Source of the DNA: Pseudomonadota bacterium
Lineage (GTDB): Bacteria; Myxococcota_A; UBA796; GCA-2862545
NCBI GenBank assembly: GCA_947505245.1
Contig: CANNIZ010000002.1
Span: 1-64,000, forward strand
DNA: 64,000 bases
Direction: 5' to 3'
In this document: piece by piece, positions 16,769-25,785 of the stretch
How positions within the stretch are numbered: the first letter of the stretch is position 1
Layout of the letters: the number at the start of each line of letters is the position of its first letter
Made by a program: the position numbers and the translations under genes
Notes under the pieces: model-generated
Database searches by the model: none
Told to the model about the DNA's origin: nothing
Seen by the model: only the letters and a program-made list of their open reading frames with translations

Positions 16769-17715
16769 TTGGGCTCCACGATCGGGTCAGACACGTCCAC
16801 CACACCGCTGGCGTAAAGCGCCTTCGCGTCACCCGCGACGACCTGCAGCGCGGAGCCGTGCGAGCCGTAATGCGCCGAAATTCCGGTGTCGATCAGCACG
16901 ATCCGGCCGTCGCAGCGCGTGTGGATCTTTCCGTCTTCTTGCACGGTGTGACCGACGACCATGCGCCGCGCGCCAACGAATTCGAGCGAACGCCCGAGCT
17001 CGTCGCACACCTCGGCTTCGGGTGCCTGCGCGAACGTGCGATCCCACATCGGACCCGAGTCCCCGATCACCAGCGACTTGGAGGCGAGGGCGAACATGCC
17101 TTCGCGGACCTGCCGGTTCACCGCGTCCGTCCCGAGCCGGGCCCAGATCTCCCGCAGGCCGCCGTGGCAGAACACGGTGTCGTCGATGACCGCGACCGCG
17201 TCGAGCGTGGCGAGCCACGAGCCTTCTTCACCGCTCTTCTCGAACGCGGCTTTCCGCTTCTCGTCGCCGCCATAGCCTTCGAGGTCCGCCGCAGAGACGT
17301 ACCGCCAGTCTCCGCGGATGTTCATCACCTCGTGGTTGCCGAGCAACGGCACCACCGCGCCGCCCGCGGCCGCAGCCTCGCCCTGCAGGCGCCGGAGCAG
17401 GGCGAGCACGCCCTTGCTGTCGGGCCCGCGATCCGTCACGTCGCCGGTCTGCACGAGCGTATCCTTGCCGCCGATCCACGCGCCGCTCGCGTCCACAATC
17501 CCAGCGAGGGTGAGCGCGGACAGCACGCCGGCGACGTCGCCGTGCAGATCGCCGACCGCCACCACACGCCCGTTGGAGGTGCGGTGGGACGATGGCCCCG
17601 GAGCCGCAGCCACCTCGGGCGCGGGCGCCACGGGTGCATGCACCGAGGAAGCCGCGCCGAGGGGCGGCAGCGGTTGGGGGTCGGACGGAGCGCCGCAAGC
17701 GAGCAGAAACCACAT
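16765..17715 (-). CDS. Lipoprotein calcineurin-like metallophosphoesterase
   Basis: The 316-residue product starts at ATG 17715, with GGGGAGG just upstream. MWFLLACGA gives a short lipoprotein signal with Cys8. The phosphoesterase core follows with all family blocks: VAVGDLHGD, VQTGDVTDRGPDS, LLGNHEVMNI, FCHGGL and VVGHTVQ, the last supplying the final metal histidine. The order GDxHG, GDxxDRG, GNHE matches Shewanella-like Ser/Thr protein phosphatases, so protein or phospho-ester substrates in the envelope are plausible. The Ala/Pro-rich segment at ~12-45 is a linker. It is coupled to the cupin gene downstream and divergent from the ATP-grasp gene, only 65 bases away. Confidence 0.88.
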   Translation of the reverse strand: MWFLLACGAPSDPQPLPPLGAASSVHAPVAPAPEVAAAPGPSSHRTSNGRVVAVGDLHGDVAGVLSALTLAGIVDASGAWIGGKDTLVQTGDVTDRGPDSKGVLALLRRLQGEAAAAGGAVVPLLGNHEVMNIRGDWRYVSAADLEGYGGDEKRKAAFEKSGEEGSWLATLDAVAVIDDTVFCHGGLREIWARLGTDAVNRQVREGMFALASKSLVIGDSGPMWDRTFAQAPEAEVCDELGRSLEFVGARRMVVGHTVQEDGKIHTRCDGRIVLIDTGISAHYGSHGSALQVVAGDAKALYASGVVDVSDPIVEPK

Positions 17716-17780
17716 CCCCTCCCCTAACGAGAACCAGGCGCAGGGGTCACCTCCACTTCGATCCGCTGTATGCTCCACGC

Positions 17781-19376
17781 ATGATGGACCCCGCCCTTTG
17801 GCCCGCCGCCGGAAGCCCTGCAGAAGAAGTCGCCTGGCAGGCGCTAAGCCAGCGCATTCCAGACCTGTATCGGCTGCTCATGAAGGACCCCCGCGCGAGG
17901 CAGTCGGTCGTCGTCGTGCCGTCGCTGTCGTTCGATTTTCGCGAGCTCGCGAAGATCACCGGCGTGCACCACTACGAAGAGCGAATGCTCGTGAACCTGA
18001 TGCTCCTGCGTCAGCCGCGCACGAAGATGATCTACGTGACGAGCCAGGCGCTTGATCCCACGATCATCGACTACTACCTCGCGATGTTGTCGGGCGTTCC
18101 ACACGCCCATGCGCGCAAGCGGCTCGTGTTGCTGCACTGCGCAGACGCGTCGCCCCAGCCATTGTCGAAGAAGATCCTCGAGCGACCGCGCCTCATGAAG
18201 CGCATCGCGGAGGAAGCCGGAGATCCCGCACGCTCCCATATCGTGTGCTTCAACAGCACCCACTGGGAGCGCACGCTCGCCGTCCGCCTCAACCTCCCGC
18301 TGCACTCCGTAGATCCAGCGCTCAACAACCTCGGTACCAAGTCGGGCTCCCGCGAGACGTTCCGAGCGGCCGGCGTGTTGATGCCCGACGGCTTCGAAAA
18401 CCTCGTGTCGGCCGATGACATCGCGCGCGGCGTATCCGAGCTGAAGAAGCGTGATCCGTCCCTGTCCCGCGCGGTGATCAAGCTGAACGATGGGTTCTCC
18501 GGCGAAGGGAACGCGATCTTCAAGTACGACGCGGTCGACCATAGCGACGATCTCGAGCGCATCAAAGACGCGCTGCCGAAGTACACGCGGTTCGAGGCCC
18601 CCCAGGAGACGTGGGACGCGTACGTCCAGAAGTACAGCGAGATGCAGGGCATCGTTGAAGCCTGGGTCGACGGCGACGAGAAGGTCTCACCATCCGCCCA
18701 GTGCCGCGTGAACGCGATGGGCGAGGCCCAGGCGATCAGCACGCACGACCAGGTGCTCGGCGGGCCGACGGGGCAGGTGTTCCTCGGCGCCACGTTCCCG
18801 GCGTGCGACCCCTACCGCCTCGAGGTTCAGGACCGCGGCATCAAGATTGCCGAGGAGCTCGCGAAGCGAGGTGTCATCGGCCGTTTCGGCATCGACTTCG
18901 TCTCGGTGAAGGAGCCGAACGGCAAATACAAGCACTTCGCGATCGAGATCAACCTCAGAAAGGGCGGCACCACCCACCCGTTCCTCACGCTGAAGTTCCT
19001 CACGACGGGGCAGTACAACGTCGAAGACGGCCTGTTCTACGCCCCCTCGGGCAAGCCGAAGTACTACTTCGCGACCGACACGGTGCAGAACGAGCGCTAC
19101 AAGGGCCTCATCCCCGAAGACCTCGTCGACATCGCCGTGTACAACGGCCTGCACTTCCACGGCCCCTCCGAGCGCGGCGTCGTGTTCCACCTCATCGGCG
19201 CGCTGTCTGAGTACGGCAAACTCGGCCTGGTCGCTATCGGCGACAACCCTCAGCAGGCGCGGTTCCTGTATCGGCAGACGCTGCAGGTCCTTGACGCCGA
19301 GACGGCTTCTGCGGCTTCGCTTGCGAAGCTCGCTGCGCGCCCAGCGGACTTGCCGGCGTCCGGTACCGCACGTTGA
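17781..19376 (+). CDS. PGM1-like ATP-grasp carboxylate-amine ligase
   Basis: This 531-residue protein has a pre-ATP-grasp domain at ~25-150 (VVVVPSLSF, HHYEERMLVNLMLL, YVTSQALDPTIIDYYL), as in the peptide ligase PGM1 of pheganomycin synthesis. The ATP-grasp core has the ATP loop AVIKLNDGFSGEGNAIF, the adenine segment EAWVDGDE and the Mg-binding FAIEINLRKGGTTHPF. A C-terminal PGM1-type domain with NGLHFHGPSERGVVFHLIGAL follows. Relatives join an amine to an acyl-phosphate-activated carboxylate, often on peptides. The partner here is unknown. The final ~20 residues are encoded by a hairpin-like repeat. The stop overlaps the TTG of ftsH, so ligase and protease are coupled. Confidence 0.82.
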   Translation: MMDPALWPAAGSPAEEVAWQALSQRIPDLYRLLMKDPRARQSVVVVPSLSFDFRELAKITGVHHYEERMLVNLMLLRQPRTKMIYVTSQALDPTIIDYYLAMLSGVPHAHARKRLVLLHCADASPQPLSKKILERPRLMKRIAEEAGDPARSHIVCFNSTHWERTLAVRLNLPLHSVDPALNNLGTKSGSRETFRAAGVLMPDGFENLVSADDIARGVSELKKRDPSLSRAVIKLNDGFSGEGNAIFKYDAVDHSDDLERIKDALPKYTRFEAPQETWDAYVQKYSEMQGIVEAWVDGDEKVSPSAQCRVNAMGEAQAISTHDQVLGGPTGQVFLGATFPACDPYRLEVQDRGIKIAEELAKRGVIGRFGIDFVSVKEPNGKYKHFAIEINLRKGGTTHPFLTLKFLTTGQYNVEDGLFYAPSGKPKYYFATDTVQNERYKGLIPEDLVDIAVYNGLHFHGPSERGVVFHLIGALSEYGKLGLVAIGDNPQQARFLYRQTLQVLDAETASAASLAKLAARPADLPASGTAR

Positions 19377-21220
19377 ATCCCCGCCAGCTGGCCCCGCTGT
19401 TTTCGGTAATTCTGTTCGCTGGAATCCTGGCCTGGGTGATGAACACCGCCTGGAACGCGCAGGCCTCGGACATCGCCTGGACCGACTTCAAACACAAGGT
19501 CGAGGCCGGTGAGTTCGATGCCGTGCGAATCTCCGAGACGGAGGCGCACGGTCGCGTAAAGGGCTCTGCGACAGGGACACCCCAGTGGGTCACGGCTCAC
19601 CGGGTCTCGGGCGAGACCGAGCTGTTGCCGCTGGCCGAGAAACACGGGCTCGAGGTGCGCGCCGAGGGCGTCGGCTGCAGCGCGCTCGACAGCGCGATGT
19701 TGTTCCTGGTCGCGTCCGCGATCGGCGTCACCGCGTTCGTGCTGTTCCGGCGCGATCCGGGCCGCGGTGTCGCGACGTTCGGCCGCAGCCAGGCGAAGCT
19801 CGTCCCCGAGGAAGGCACCGGCATCACGTTCGACGACGTCGCCGGCGTCGAAGAAGCCGCGCTCGAGCTGCGCGAGATCGTCGCGTTCCTGAAGACGCCG
19901 GACAAGTTCACCACGCTCGGCGGCCGCCCACCCAAAGGCGTGCTGCTCGTCGGCCCGCCAGGCACCGGAAAGACGCTCCTCGCGCGGGCCGTCGCTGGGG
20001 AAGCCGGCTGCCCGTTCCTTTCGATCTCGGGAAGCGACTTCGTCGAGATGTTCGTCGGTGTGGGCGCGGCTCGCGTGCGCGACCTGTTCCGCACCGCCAT
20101 CGCTCACGCGCCGTGCATCGTGTTCATCGACGAGCTCGACGCCGTCGGAAAGACGCGCGGCGCTGGCGGCCCCGGCGGCAACGACGAGCGCGAGCAGACC
20201 TTGAATCAGCTCCTGGTCGAGATGGACGGGTTCGACAACCGGCGCGGCATCATCGTGATGGCGGCCACCAACCGCCCCGAGATCCTCGACCCCGCGCTGC
20301 TCCGCCCCGGCCGCTTCGATCGCCAGGTGCAGGTCGACCGGCCCGATCTCGCCGCGCGGATCAAGATCCTGCAGGTACACGCAAAGAAGGTGAAGCTCGC
20401 GCCCGGCCTGAACCTCGAGGAGGTCGCGCAGCTCACGCCAGGCTTCGCCGGCGCGGACCTCGCGAACGCACTGAACGAGGCCGCCCTGCTCGGCGCCCGC
20501 CGCGACGCCGAATCGATCAGTATGGCCGACGTGAAGGAGGCGATCGAGCGCGTCGCGTTCGGCCTCGAAAAGAAGAGCATGCGCCTGTCGCCGCAGGACA
20601 AGAAGGTCACCGCGTTCCACGAGTGCGGGCATGCGATCGTGGGAGCGGCGTCCAAAGGTGGCGGCCCGGTCACCAAGATCACCATCATCCCGCGCGGCTT
20701 CGCGCTCGGGTACACGCAATACCTGCCGGAAGAGCGCTACTCGCAGACGCGCAGCGACCTGCTCGATCTGATCACGCGGCTCTACGGCGGCCGCGCCGCC
20801 GAGGAGATCGTGTTTGGCGACGTGAGCGTGGGCGCGCAGGACGACATCCGGCGCGCGACCGACATCGCCCGCCGCATGGTGACCGTGTGGGGCATGTCCA
20901 AGACGCTCGGCCCCGTGGACTACGCGTCGGAGCGCCAGACCGCGTTCGGCTACGCCGTGTCCGACGCCGGCGCGCGGTCGCCCGACACCGCCGAGGTGAT
21001 CGAGCGTGAAGTTCGAAGCATCCTGGAGCGCTGCCACAGCCGCGCCGTCAGCATCCTGCTTGATCATCGCGCGTTGCTCGACGAGATGAGCAACAACCTG
21101 ATCGAGAAGGAAGTGCTGGACGGCGACCCGATGAAGGCGTTCCTCGCCCGCGTCGATCTCGCCACCAGCCTGTCCGACCCGCCGACCGACGAGTACCCGA
21201 TGCCCAAGGAGGAGCCGTGA
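19373..21220 (+). CDS. ftsH: FtsH family ATP-dependent zinc metalloprotease
   Basis: The 615-residue protein starts at a TTG that overlaps the previous stop. It has a membrane helix at ~8-24, a short extracytoplasmic segment, a second helix at ~106-124, and then the AAA+ module. Walker A is G194-T201 (GPPGTGKT), Walker B is [11 protein letters not shown], and the SRH is [19 protein letters not shown]. The M41 peptidase has the zinc site H416-E417-x-x-H420 (HECGH) and the third ligand in the [13 protein letters not shown] block. FtsH degrades membrane and short-lived cytoplasmic proteins as a hexamer. The pore motif reads [14 protein letters not shown]. Linkage to a ligase and SppA suggests a dedicated FtsH paralogue rather than the sole housekeeping copy; this is inference. 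Confidence 0.95.
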   Translation: MNPRQLAPLFSVILFAGILAWVMNTAWNAQASDIAWTDFKHKVEAGEFDAVRISETEAHGRVKGSATGTPQWVTAHRVSGETELLPLAEKHGLEVRAEGVGCSALDSAMLFLVASAIGVTAFVLFRRDPGRGVATFGRSQAKLVPEEGTGITFDDVAGVEEAALELREIVAFLKTPDKFTTLGGRPPKGVLLVGPPGTGKTLLARAVAGEAGCPFLSISGSDFVEMFVGVGAARVRDLFRTAIAHAPCIVFIDELDAVGKTRGAGGPGGNDEREQTLNQLLVEMDGFDNRRGIIVMAATNRPEILDPALLRPGRFDRQVQVDRPDLAARIKILQVHAKKVKLAPGLNLEEVAQLTPGFAGADLANALNEAALLGARRDAESISMADVKEAIERVAFGLEKKSMRLSPQDKKVTAFHECGHAIVGAASKGGGPVTKITIIPRGFALGYTQYLPEERYSQTRSDLLDLITRLYGGRAAEEIVFGDVSVGAQDDIRRATDIARRMVTVWGMSKTLGPVDYASERQTAFGYAVSDAGARSPDTAEVIEREVRSILERCHSRAVSILLDHRALLDEMSNNLIEKEVLDGDPMKAFLARVDLATSLSDPPTDEYPMPKEEP

Positions 21221-23703
21221 TTTCCGCCCTCGCTCTGCTCGCATTGCGCGCGGCAGACGCCCAGGTGGTCGTCGCCGACGACCGCCCCCTGATCCCGTCA
21301 TCGGGGGTCGCCGCCGAGAGCGGGCCGGGATCGCTGTGGGTGAACCCCGCGAACCAGGTGTACGACCCCGACGCGCGCTACGGCCTGTGGGTAGCAAACG
21401 ATCTCGGCGGCGATCCAACGTCGTTCGCGGCGATGGCCGGCACCGGCGGGGTTGGGGTGGGCGTGCACAATGTGTCCGTGCCGCGCGACCTCGGCGGCGG
21501 ACGGTCCGACTGGTCGCTCGACTTCACGTCGGGCGTACGCCTCCCCGAGCGCCTCGCGATCGGGTTTCGCGCGGCGTGGCACCTGAAGGACCTCGGCAAC
21601 TTCGTGTCGTACGACGTGGGCGCCGCGTGGCGTCCGCTGCCGTGGCTCGGCTTCGGGGCCGTCGCGGACAACATCACCACGCCCGACCCGTCCGCCCCGG
21701 CGCGCTCCGCCGTGGGCTTAGCACTTCGGCCGTTCGGTAAGTTCGCGACGATCTCGTCGGACTTCGTACACGAGTTCGATCCCAACACGCCCCACAACGT
21801 GATCAGCTCGTCGATCCGACTGCGGCCCGTGCGCGGCCTGTTCCTGCGCGGCAACGTCGACGCCGATCTCGCAGGTGGGCTCACGGTGGGCGGCGGACTC
21901 GAGGTGTTCTTCGGCGACTTCGGCGGCGGCGCCTACGCCGTCAACGACGGGAGCGACACCGGACTGGTGGGGTTCATCGGCACCGAGGACCCCGGCGAAG
22001 CCCTGATCCGCACCGGCGATCGCGTGCCCGTGCTCGTCCTGGACCATCGCCTCGCGTACGAGGAGCGCAGCGGCTTCCTCGCTCCGTCCGAGACGACCTA
22101 CCTCGAGACGCTCGAGCTGCTGCGGCGCTCCGAGGAAGACAACGCCGTCCGCGGCGTCGCGATCGTGCTCCAGGGAGCCGGCATGTCGTGGGCGCAGGCC
22201 GAGGAGCTGCGCGCGCGGATCTTCGCGCTCCAGGCCAACGGCAAGGGCGTCGTAGCCTACCTGTACGGCTCGGGCGGGAGCACCGACTACTACATCGCGA
22301 GCGCCGCGAGCCACATCGTCCTTCACCCGTCCGAAGACCTCGGGTTCATCGGCGTGGGCGCCGAGCAGGAGTTCTTCCGCGGGGCGTTCGATCTCGTCGG
22401 AGTGGAGCCCCAATTCGTTCGGCGGCGCGAGTACAAGTCCGCCGTCGAGCAGTACACGAACACGGAGCCCTCCCCGCCCGCCGTGGAAGAGATGGACGCG
22501 CTCCTCGACGATCTGCAGGCCGCGTTGGTCGCTGGCGTCGCGCAGGGACGCAACCTCGAGCCCGCCGCCGTCCAGGCGCTGATCGACGCGGGCCCGTATA
22601 CGGCGCAGGAGGCTCTCGAGAAGGGCCTCGTCGACGAGATCGCGTACCCCGATCAGGTCGAAGACGCGATCGAGAACTACCTCGGCCACGGGTCGGTCAA
22701 CCTGACCGACCTCGCCGACATGCCGCAGCCGCACTCGGGCTGGAAGGCCTCGGCCCAGATCGCCGTCGTGTACATCGACGGCGCAATCGTCCTCGGCCAG
22801 AGCGCCGTCGGCGGGGGCCTGTTCGGAGGCGGCGGCTCGAACGCCGGCTCGGTGACCGTCGTGAACGCGCTCGACAAGGCGCGCGAAGACGACCAGGTGA
22901 AGGCCGTCGTCCTCCGCGTCGACAGCCCAGGCGGCTCGTCGTTCGCGAGCGACGACATCCACCGCGCCGTCGAACGCATCCAGGAAGCCGGAAAGCCCGT
23001 GGTCGTCTCGATGGGCGGCCTCGCCGCGAGCGGCGGCTACTACGTGGCGTGCGGCTCCGACGCGATCTGGGCCGAGCCCACCACGATCACCGGCTCGATC
23101 GGCGTGTACTCCGGCAAGTTCGCGACGGGGCGCCTGATGGAGCGCGTCGGCATCCACATCGAGTCGTACGAGCGCGGCCGCAACGCCGGCATCAACTCGA
23201 GCGTACAGGCCTGGGACGCGCTGCAGCGCGAGCGGATGGACGCGATGGTTGGCGCCACGTACGACGAGTTCAAGAAGAAGGTCGGCGACGGTCGCGGCCT
23301 GACGAACGAGCAGGTCGAGGAGGTCGCGCGCGGCCGCGTCTGGGCCGGTTCTCGAGGCAAGGAGCAGGGCCTCGTCGACAACCTCGGCAGCCTCCAGGAC
23401 GCGATCGACGACGCCCGGCAGCGCGCGGGAATCCCCGAGGGGCGCTCCGTCGCGATCGTGAGCTACTCCCCGAGCGGCACCATGCTCGAGACCCTCGCAC
23501 CGACGCAGATGAAGGTGACGGAGACCATGGTTCGGACGCTGTTTCCGGACCTCGCCGCCCGGCTCGAGACGACGACCGAGCTGCCGCCGTTCGTGCGCAC
23601 CCTCGCCCAGGCGTTCGCGCCCGCGATGATCATGGCCGATCATCCTGAAGAAGTCTGGATGTACGACCCCTCGCTCACCACGCTGGACGGGCACCGCGAG
23701 TGA
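21217..23703 (+). CDS. sppA: SppA (S49) peptidase with N-terminal barrel-like domain
   Basis: The 828-residue product starts at a GTG overlapping the ftsH stop. After a signal-like start come ~260 residues of alternating strands ending in aromatic residues (WSLDFTSGVRLPERLAIGF, YDVGAAWRPLPWLGFGA). These resemble an outer-membrane barrel and are absent from the ~620-residue E. coli SppA. Two S49 halves follow. The general-base Lys is K407 (EYKSAVEQY) in the first, and the nucleophile Ser is S605 (LAASGGYY) in the second, so the dyad is complete. Classical SppA digests signal peptides at the inner membrane. Here the barrel suggests a different location. It is coupled with ftsH and the ATP-grasp ligase. 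Confidence 0.88.
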   Translation: MISALALLALRAADAQVVVADDRPLIPSSGVAAESGPGSLWVNPANQVYDPDARYGLWVANDLGGDPTSFAAMAGTGGVGVGVHNVSVPRDLGGGRSDWSLDFTSGVRLPERLAIGFRAAWHLKDLGNFVSYDVGAAWRPLPWLGFGAVADNITTPDPSAPARSAVGLALRPFGKFATISSDFVHEFDPNTPHNVISSSIRLRPVRGLFLRGNVDADLAGGLTVGGGLEVFFGDFGGGAYAVNDGSDTGLVGFIGTEDPGEALIRTGDRVPVLVLDHRLAYEERSGFLAPSETTYLETLELLRRSEEDNAVRGVAIVLQGAGMSWAQAEELRARIFALQANGKGVVAYLYGSGGSTDYYIASAASHIVLHPSEDLGFIGVGAEQEFFRGAFDLVGVEPQFVRRREYKSAVEQYTNTEPSPPAVEEMDALLDDLQAALVAGVAQGRNLEPAAVQALIDAGPYTAQEALEKGLVDEIAYPDQVEDAIENYLGHGSVNLTDLADMPQPHSGWKASAQIAVVYIDGAIVLGQSAVGGGLFGGGGSNAGSVTVVNALDKAREDDQVKAVVLRVDSPGGSSFASDDIHRAVERIQEAGKPVVVSMGGLAASGGYYVACGSDAIWAEPTTITGSIGVYSGKFATGRLMERVGIHIESYERGRNAGINSSVQAWDALQRERMDAMVGATYDEFKKKVGDGRGLTNEQVEEVARGRVWAGSRGKEQGLVDNLGSLQDAIDDARQRAGIPEGRSVAIVSYSPSGTMLETLAPTQMKVTETMVRTLFPDLAARLETTTELPPFVRTLAQAFAPAMIMADHPEEVWMYDPSLTTLDGHRE

Positions 23704-23735
23704 TGTAAGATGTATGCATGAACGCGGAGGCCGTC

Positions 23736-23990
23736 ATGCATCGCACACAACTCCTGCTCGAAGCGTGGCAGTACGACGCGCTGCGAACCCGCGCTGAGCG
23801 CGCTGGCATCAGCCTCTCCGAGCTCGTGCGCCGCGTGCTGTCGGAGTACCTCGCGCCCGAAGACGACATCGCACAATCCCCGCTGCTCGCGATGGAAGGC
23901 ATCGGAACGGAGAACGCTTCCGCGCGTCAACATGACGACCCGCTGTACGCGGAGCCCGTCCGCCGGAAATCCGCGAAGAAGCGCGGCTGA
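23736..23990 (+). CDS. Ribbon-helix-helix antitoxin (VapB-like)
   Basis: This 84-residue protein begins MHRTQLLLEAWQYDALRTRAE with a following helix (GISLSELVRRVLSEYL), the ribbon-helix-helix pattern of type II antitoxins. The charged C-terminus (AEPVRRKSAKKRG) would wrap the toxin. I prefer the ATG at 23736 because GGAGG (23726-23730) precedes it by 5 bases and it gives the usual RHH start; an ATG at 23718 adds six residues. Its stop overlaps the toxin start (TGATG). Such antitoxins bind DNA and repress their own operon; the bases around TGTATGCAT just upstream are a possible operator. Confidence 0.8.
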   Translation: MHRTQLLLEAWQYDALRTRAERAGISLSELVRRVLSEYLAPEDDIAQSPLLAMEGIGTENASARQHDDPLYAEPVRRKSAKKRG

Positions 23991-24385
23991 TGCGGCGCGT
24001 GTTCGTCGACACGAGCGCGTGGTACGCGTTCGTGAACCGCAAGGACCCCGATCACGCAGCGGTCGCCCACGCGCTTCACGCCCGCGACGTGCGGTTCGTG
24101 ACCTCGACGTTCGTGTTCGACGAGACGATCACGTTGTGCCGCCGCCTCGGACACGGAGTCGCGCGCACGGCTGGGGATACGCTGCGCAACCCGGCCGCCG
24201 TCGACCTCGTACGCATCACTGGACCCGACGAGGACGCCGCGTGGAAGCTCCACGGCGAGCGCCCCGACAAGGTGTACTCGTTCACCGACTGCACCTCGTT
24301 CGTGCTGATGAAGCGCCTCGGAATCGACACAGCCGTCGCCCTCGATGATGATTTCGCCCAAGAAGGGTTTACGGTGATCCCATGA
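23990..24385 (+). CDS. PIN-domain toxin (VapC-like ribonuclease)
   Basis: The 131-residue PIN protein has the first acidic residue in VFVDTSAWYAFVNRKDPDH, the conserved Glu in TFVFDETITL and the later acids in SFTDCTSFVLMKRLG and VALDDDF. All four acidic positions expected for Mg-dependent RNA cleavage are present, so it looks active. It follows its antitoxin with a one-base overlap. Its last codons overlap the ATG of the NtrC-type regulator (ATGA), which is unusual for a toxin-antitoxin pair and ties the downstream regulator to this operon. Confidence 0.85.
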   Translation: MRRVFVDTSAWYAFVNRKDPDHAAVAHALHARDVRFVTSTFVFDETITLCRRLGHGVARTAGDTLRNPAAVDLVRITGPDEDAAWKLHGERPDKVYSFTDCTSFVLMKRLGIDTAVALDDDFAQEGFTVIP

Positions 24386-25782
24386 GCCTCGGCACGCGGC
24401 GAATCCTGGTGGTGGACGATGACAAGGCCGTGCGCGCCGCGTTGTCCGTCAACCTCACCAAGGCGGGCGCGGAGGTTGTGCTGTGCAATTCCGCCGATGA
24501 GGCGCTCGTCACGCTGCACACCCGCGTCGTCGATCTCGTCCTCACCGACGTGAAGATGCCCGGCTCCACCGGAATCGAGCTGCTCGGGCGCGTGAAGACG
24601 GCCTACCCAGACGTCCCCGTCGTCGTCATGACCGGCTACGGCAGCGTCACCGACGCGGTCGCGGCGATGAAGGCCGGCGCCGCCGACTACATCATCAAGC
24701 CGATCGAGCGAGACGAGCTCTTTGTCATCCTCGATCGCGCGCTCGAAAAACGCGCCATGCAGCAGGAGCTCGTGCAGCTCCGGCAGGAGGTCGACCGCCA
24801 GTACGGGTTCGAGGCGCTGATCGGCGCGTCCCCACACATGCTGCGCCTGTACGACGAGGTCGCCGCGGTCGCGGACACGAGCGCCACGGTGCTGTTGCAG
24901 GGTCCCACGGGCACGGGCAAGGAGCTCCTCGCCCACGCGATCCACCGCCGCAGCCGCCGCTCGGCGGGCCCGTTCGTGCGCGTGAATTGCGCAGCGATCC
25001 CAGAGACGCTGCTCGAGTCGGAGCTGTTCGGGCACGAGAAGGGCTCGTTTACCGGCGCCGTGCGCGAACACCACGGCAAGTTCGAGCAGGCCGACGGCGG
25101 CACGCTGCTGCTCGACGAGATCGGCGAGATCGATCTGTTCATGCAGGTGAAGCTGCTGCGCATCTTGGAGAACGGCGAGTTCCAGCGCGTGGGCGGGCAG
25201 CAGACGCTCAAGGTGGACGTGCGCGTGGTGGCCGCGACAAACCGCGATCTCCGCCGCGAGGTTGAAGGGGGCCGGTTCCGCGAGGACCTGTTCTACCGCC
25301 TGAACGTCGTGGCCTTGCGCGTGCCGTCGCTGCGCGAGCGCAAAGAAGACATCCCCGTGCTGGTCGAACACTTCGTGCACAAGTTCGCTACCAAGAACGG
25401 ACGCCCGATCCCCACCATCGCGAAGGGCGCCATCGAGCGGCTCGCCCATTACGCGTGGCCCGGCAACGTGCGACAGCTCGAACACGCCGTCGAGCGCGCG
25501 GTCATCCTGCATCGCGAGGGCGACCTCGACCTGCGCGCACCGGACGAGCCTGCGCCGAACGAGCGCGCCGCCGAGCCGATCGCACTCGACCCGCTCCCGG
25601 CCGTGGGCACCACGATCGTCGACGCGCTCGATGCGTACGAACGCCGCGTGATCGTCGCTGCCCTGAAGGAGGCCAACGGCGTGCAGGCCCAAGCGGCGCG
25701 CCGCCTGGGCCTTTCACGTTCGAACCTGAACTACCGTGTCCAACGCCTCGGAATCAAGATCAAAGGCGTGGAGTACGAGTAG
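24382..25782 (+). CDS. NtrC-family sigma-54 activator (receiver, AAA+, Fis HTH)
   Basis: This 466-residue regulator has a receiver domain at 1-120 with D12-D14, phospho-acceptor D56 (VLTDVKMPG) and a KPIE lysine. The AAA+ domain has Walker A GPTGTGKE and the sigma-54 contact loop GSFTGA (Ser in place of the usual Ala). It continues with [18 protein letters not shown]-type residues and [12 protein letters not shown]. The Fis-type HTH at ~420-460 reads [21 protein letters not shown]. It should activate sigma-54 promoters on phosphorylation. No cognate kinase gene lies next to it. The start overlaps the PIN toxin stop. The gene ends 3 bases from the convergent acyl-CoA dehydrogenase. Confidence 0.95.
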   Translation: MSLGTRRILVVDDDKAVRAALSVNLTKAGAEVVLCNSADEALVTLHTRVVDLVLTDVKMPGSTGIELLGRVKTAYPDVPVVVMTGYGSVTDAVAAMKAGAADYIIKPIERDELFVILDRALEKRAMQQELVQLRQEVDRQYGFEALIGASPHMLRLYDEVAAVADTSATVLLQGPTGTGKELLAHAIHRRSRRSAGPFVRVNCAAIPETLLESELFGHEKGSFTGAVREHHGKFEQADGGTLLLDEIGEIDLFMQVKLLRILENGEFQRVGGQQTLKVDVRVVAATNRDLRREVEGGRFREDLFYRLNVVALRVPSLRERKEDIPVLVEHFVHKFATKNGRPIPTIAKGAIERLAHYAWPGNVRQLEHAVERAVILHREGDLDLRAPDEPAPNERAAEPIALDPLPAVGTTIVDALDAYERRVIVAALKEANGVQAQAARRLGLSRSNLNYRVQRLGIKIKGVEYE

Positions 25783-25785
25783 GGC

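Noticed and set aside
21718..23694. 658-codon reverse frame opposite sppA
   Set aside because: Antisense shadow of SppA with no recognisable motif and no ribosome binding site.
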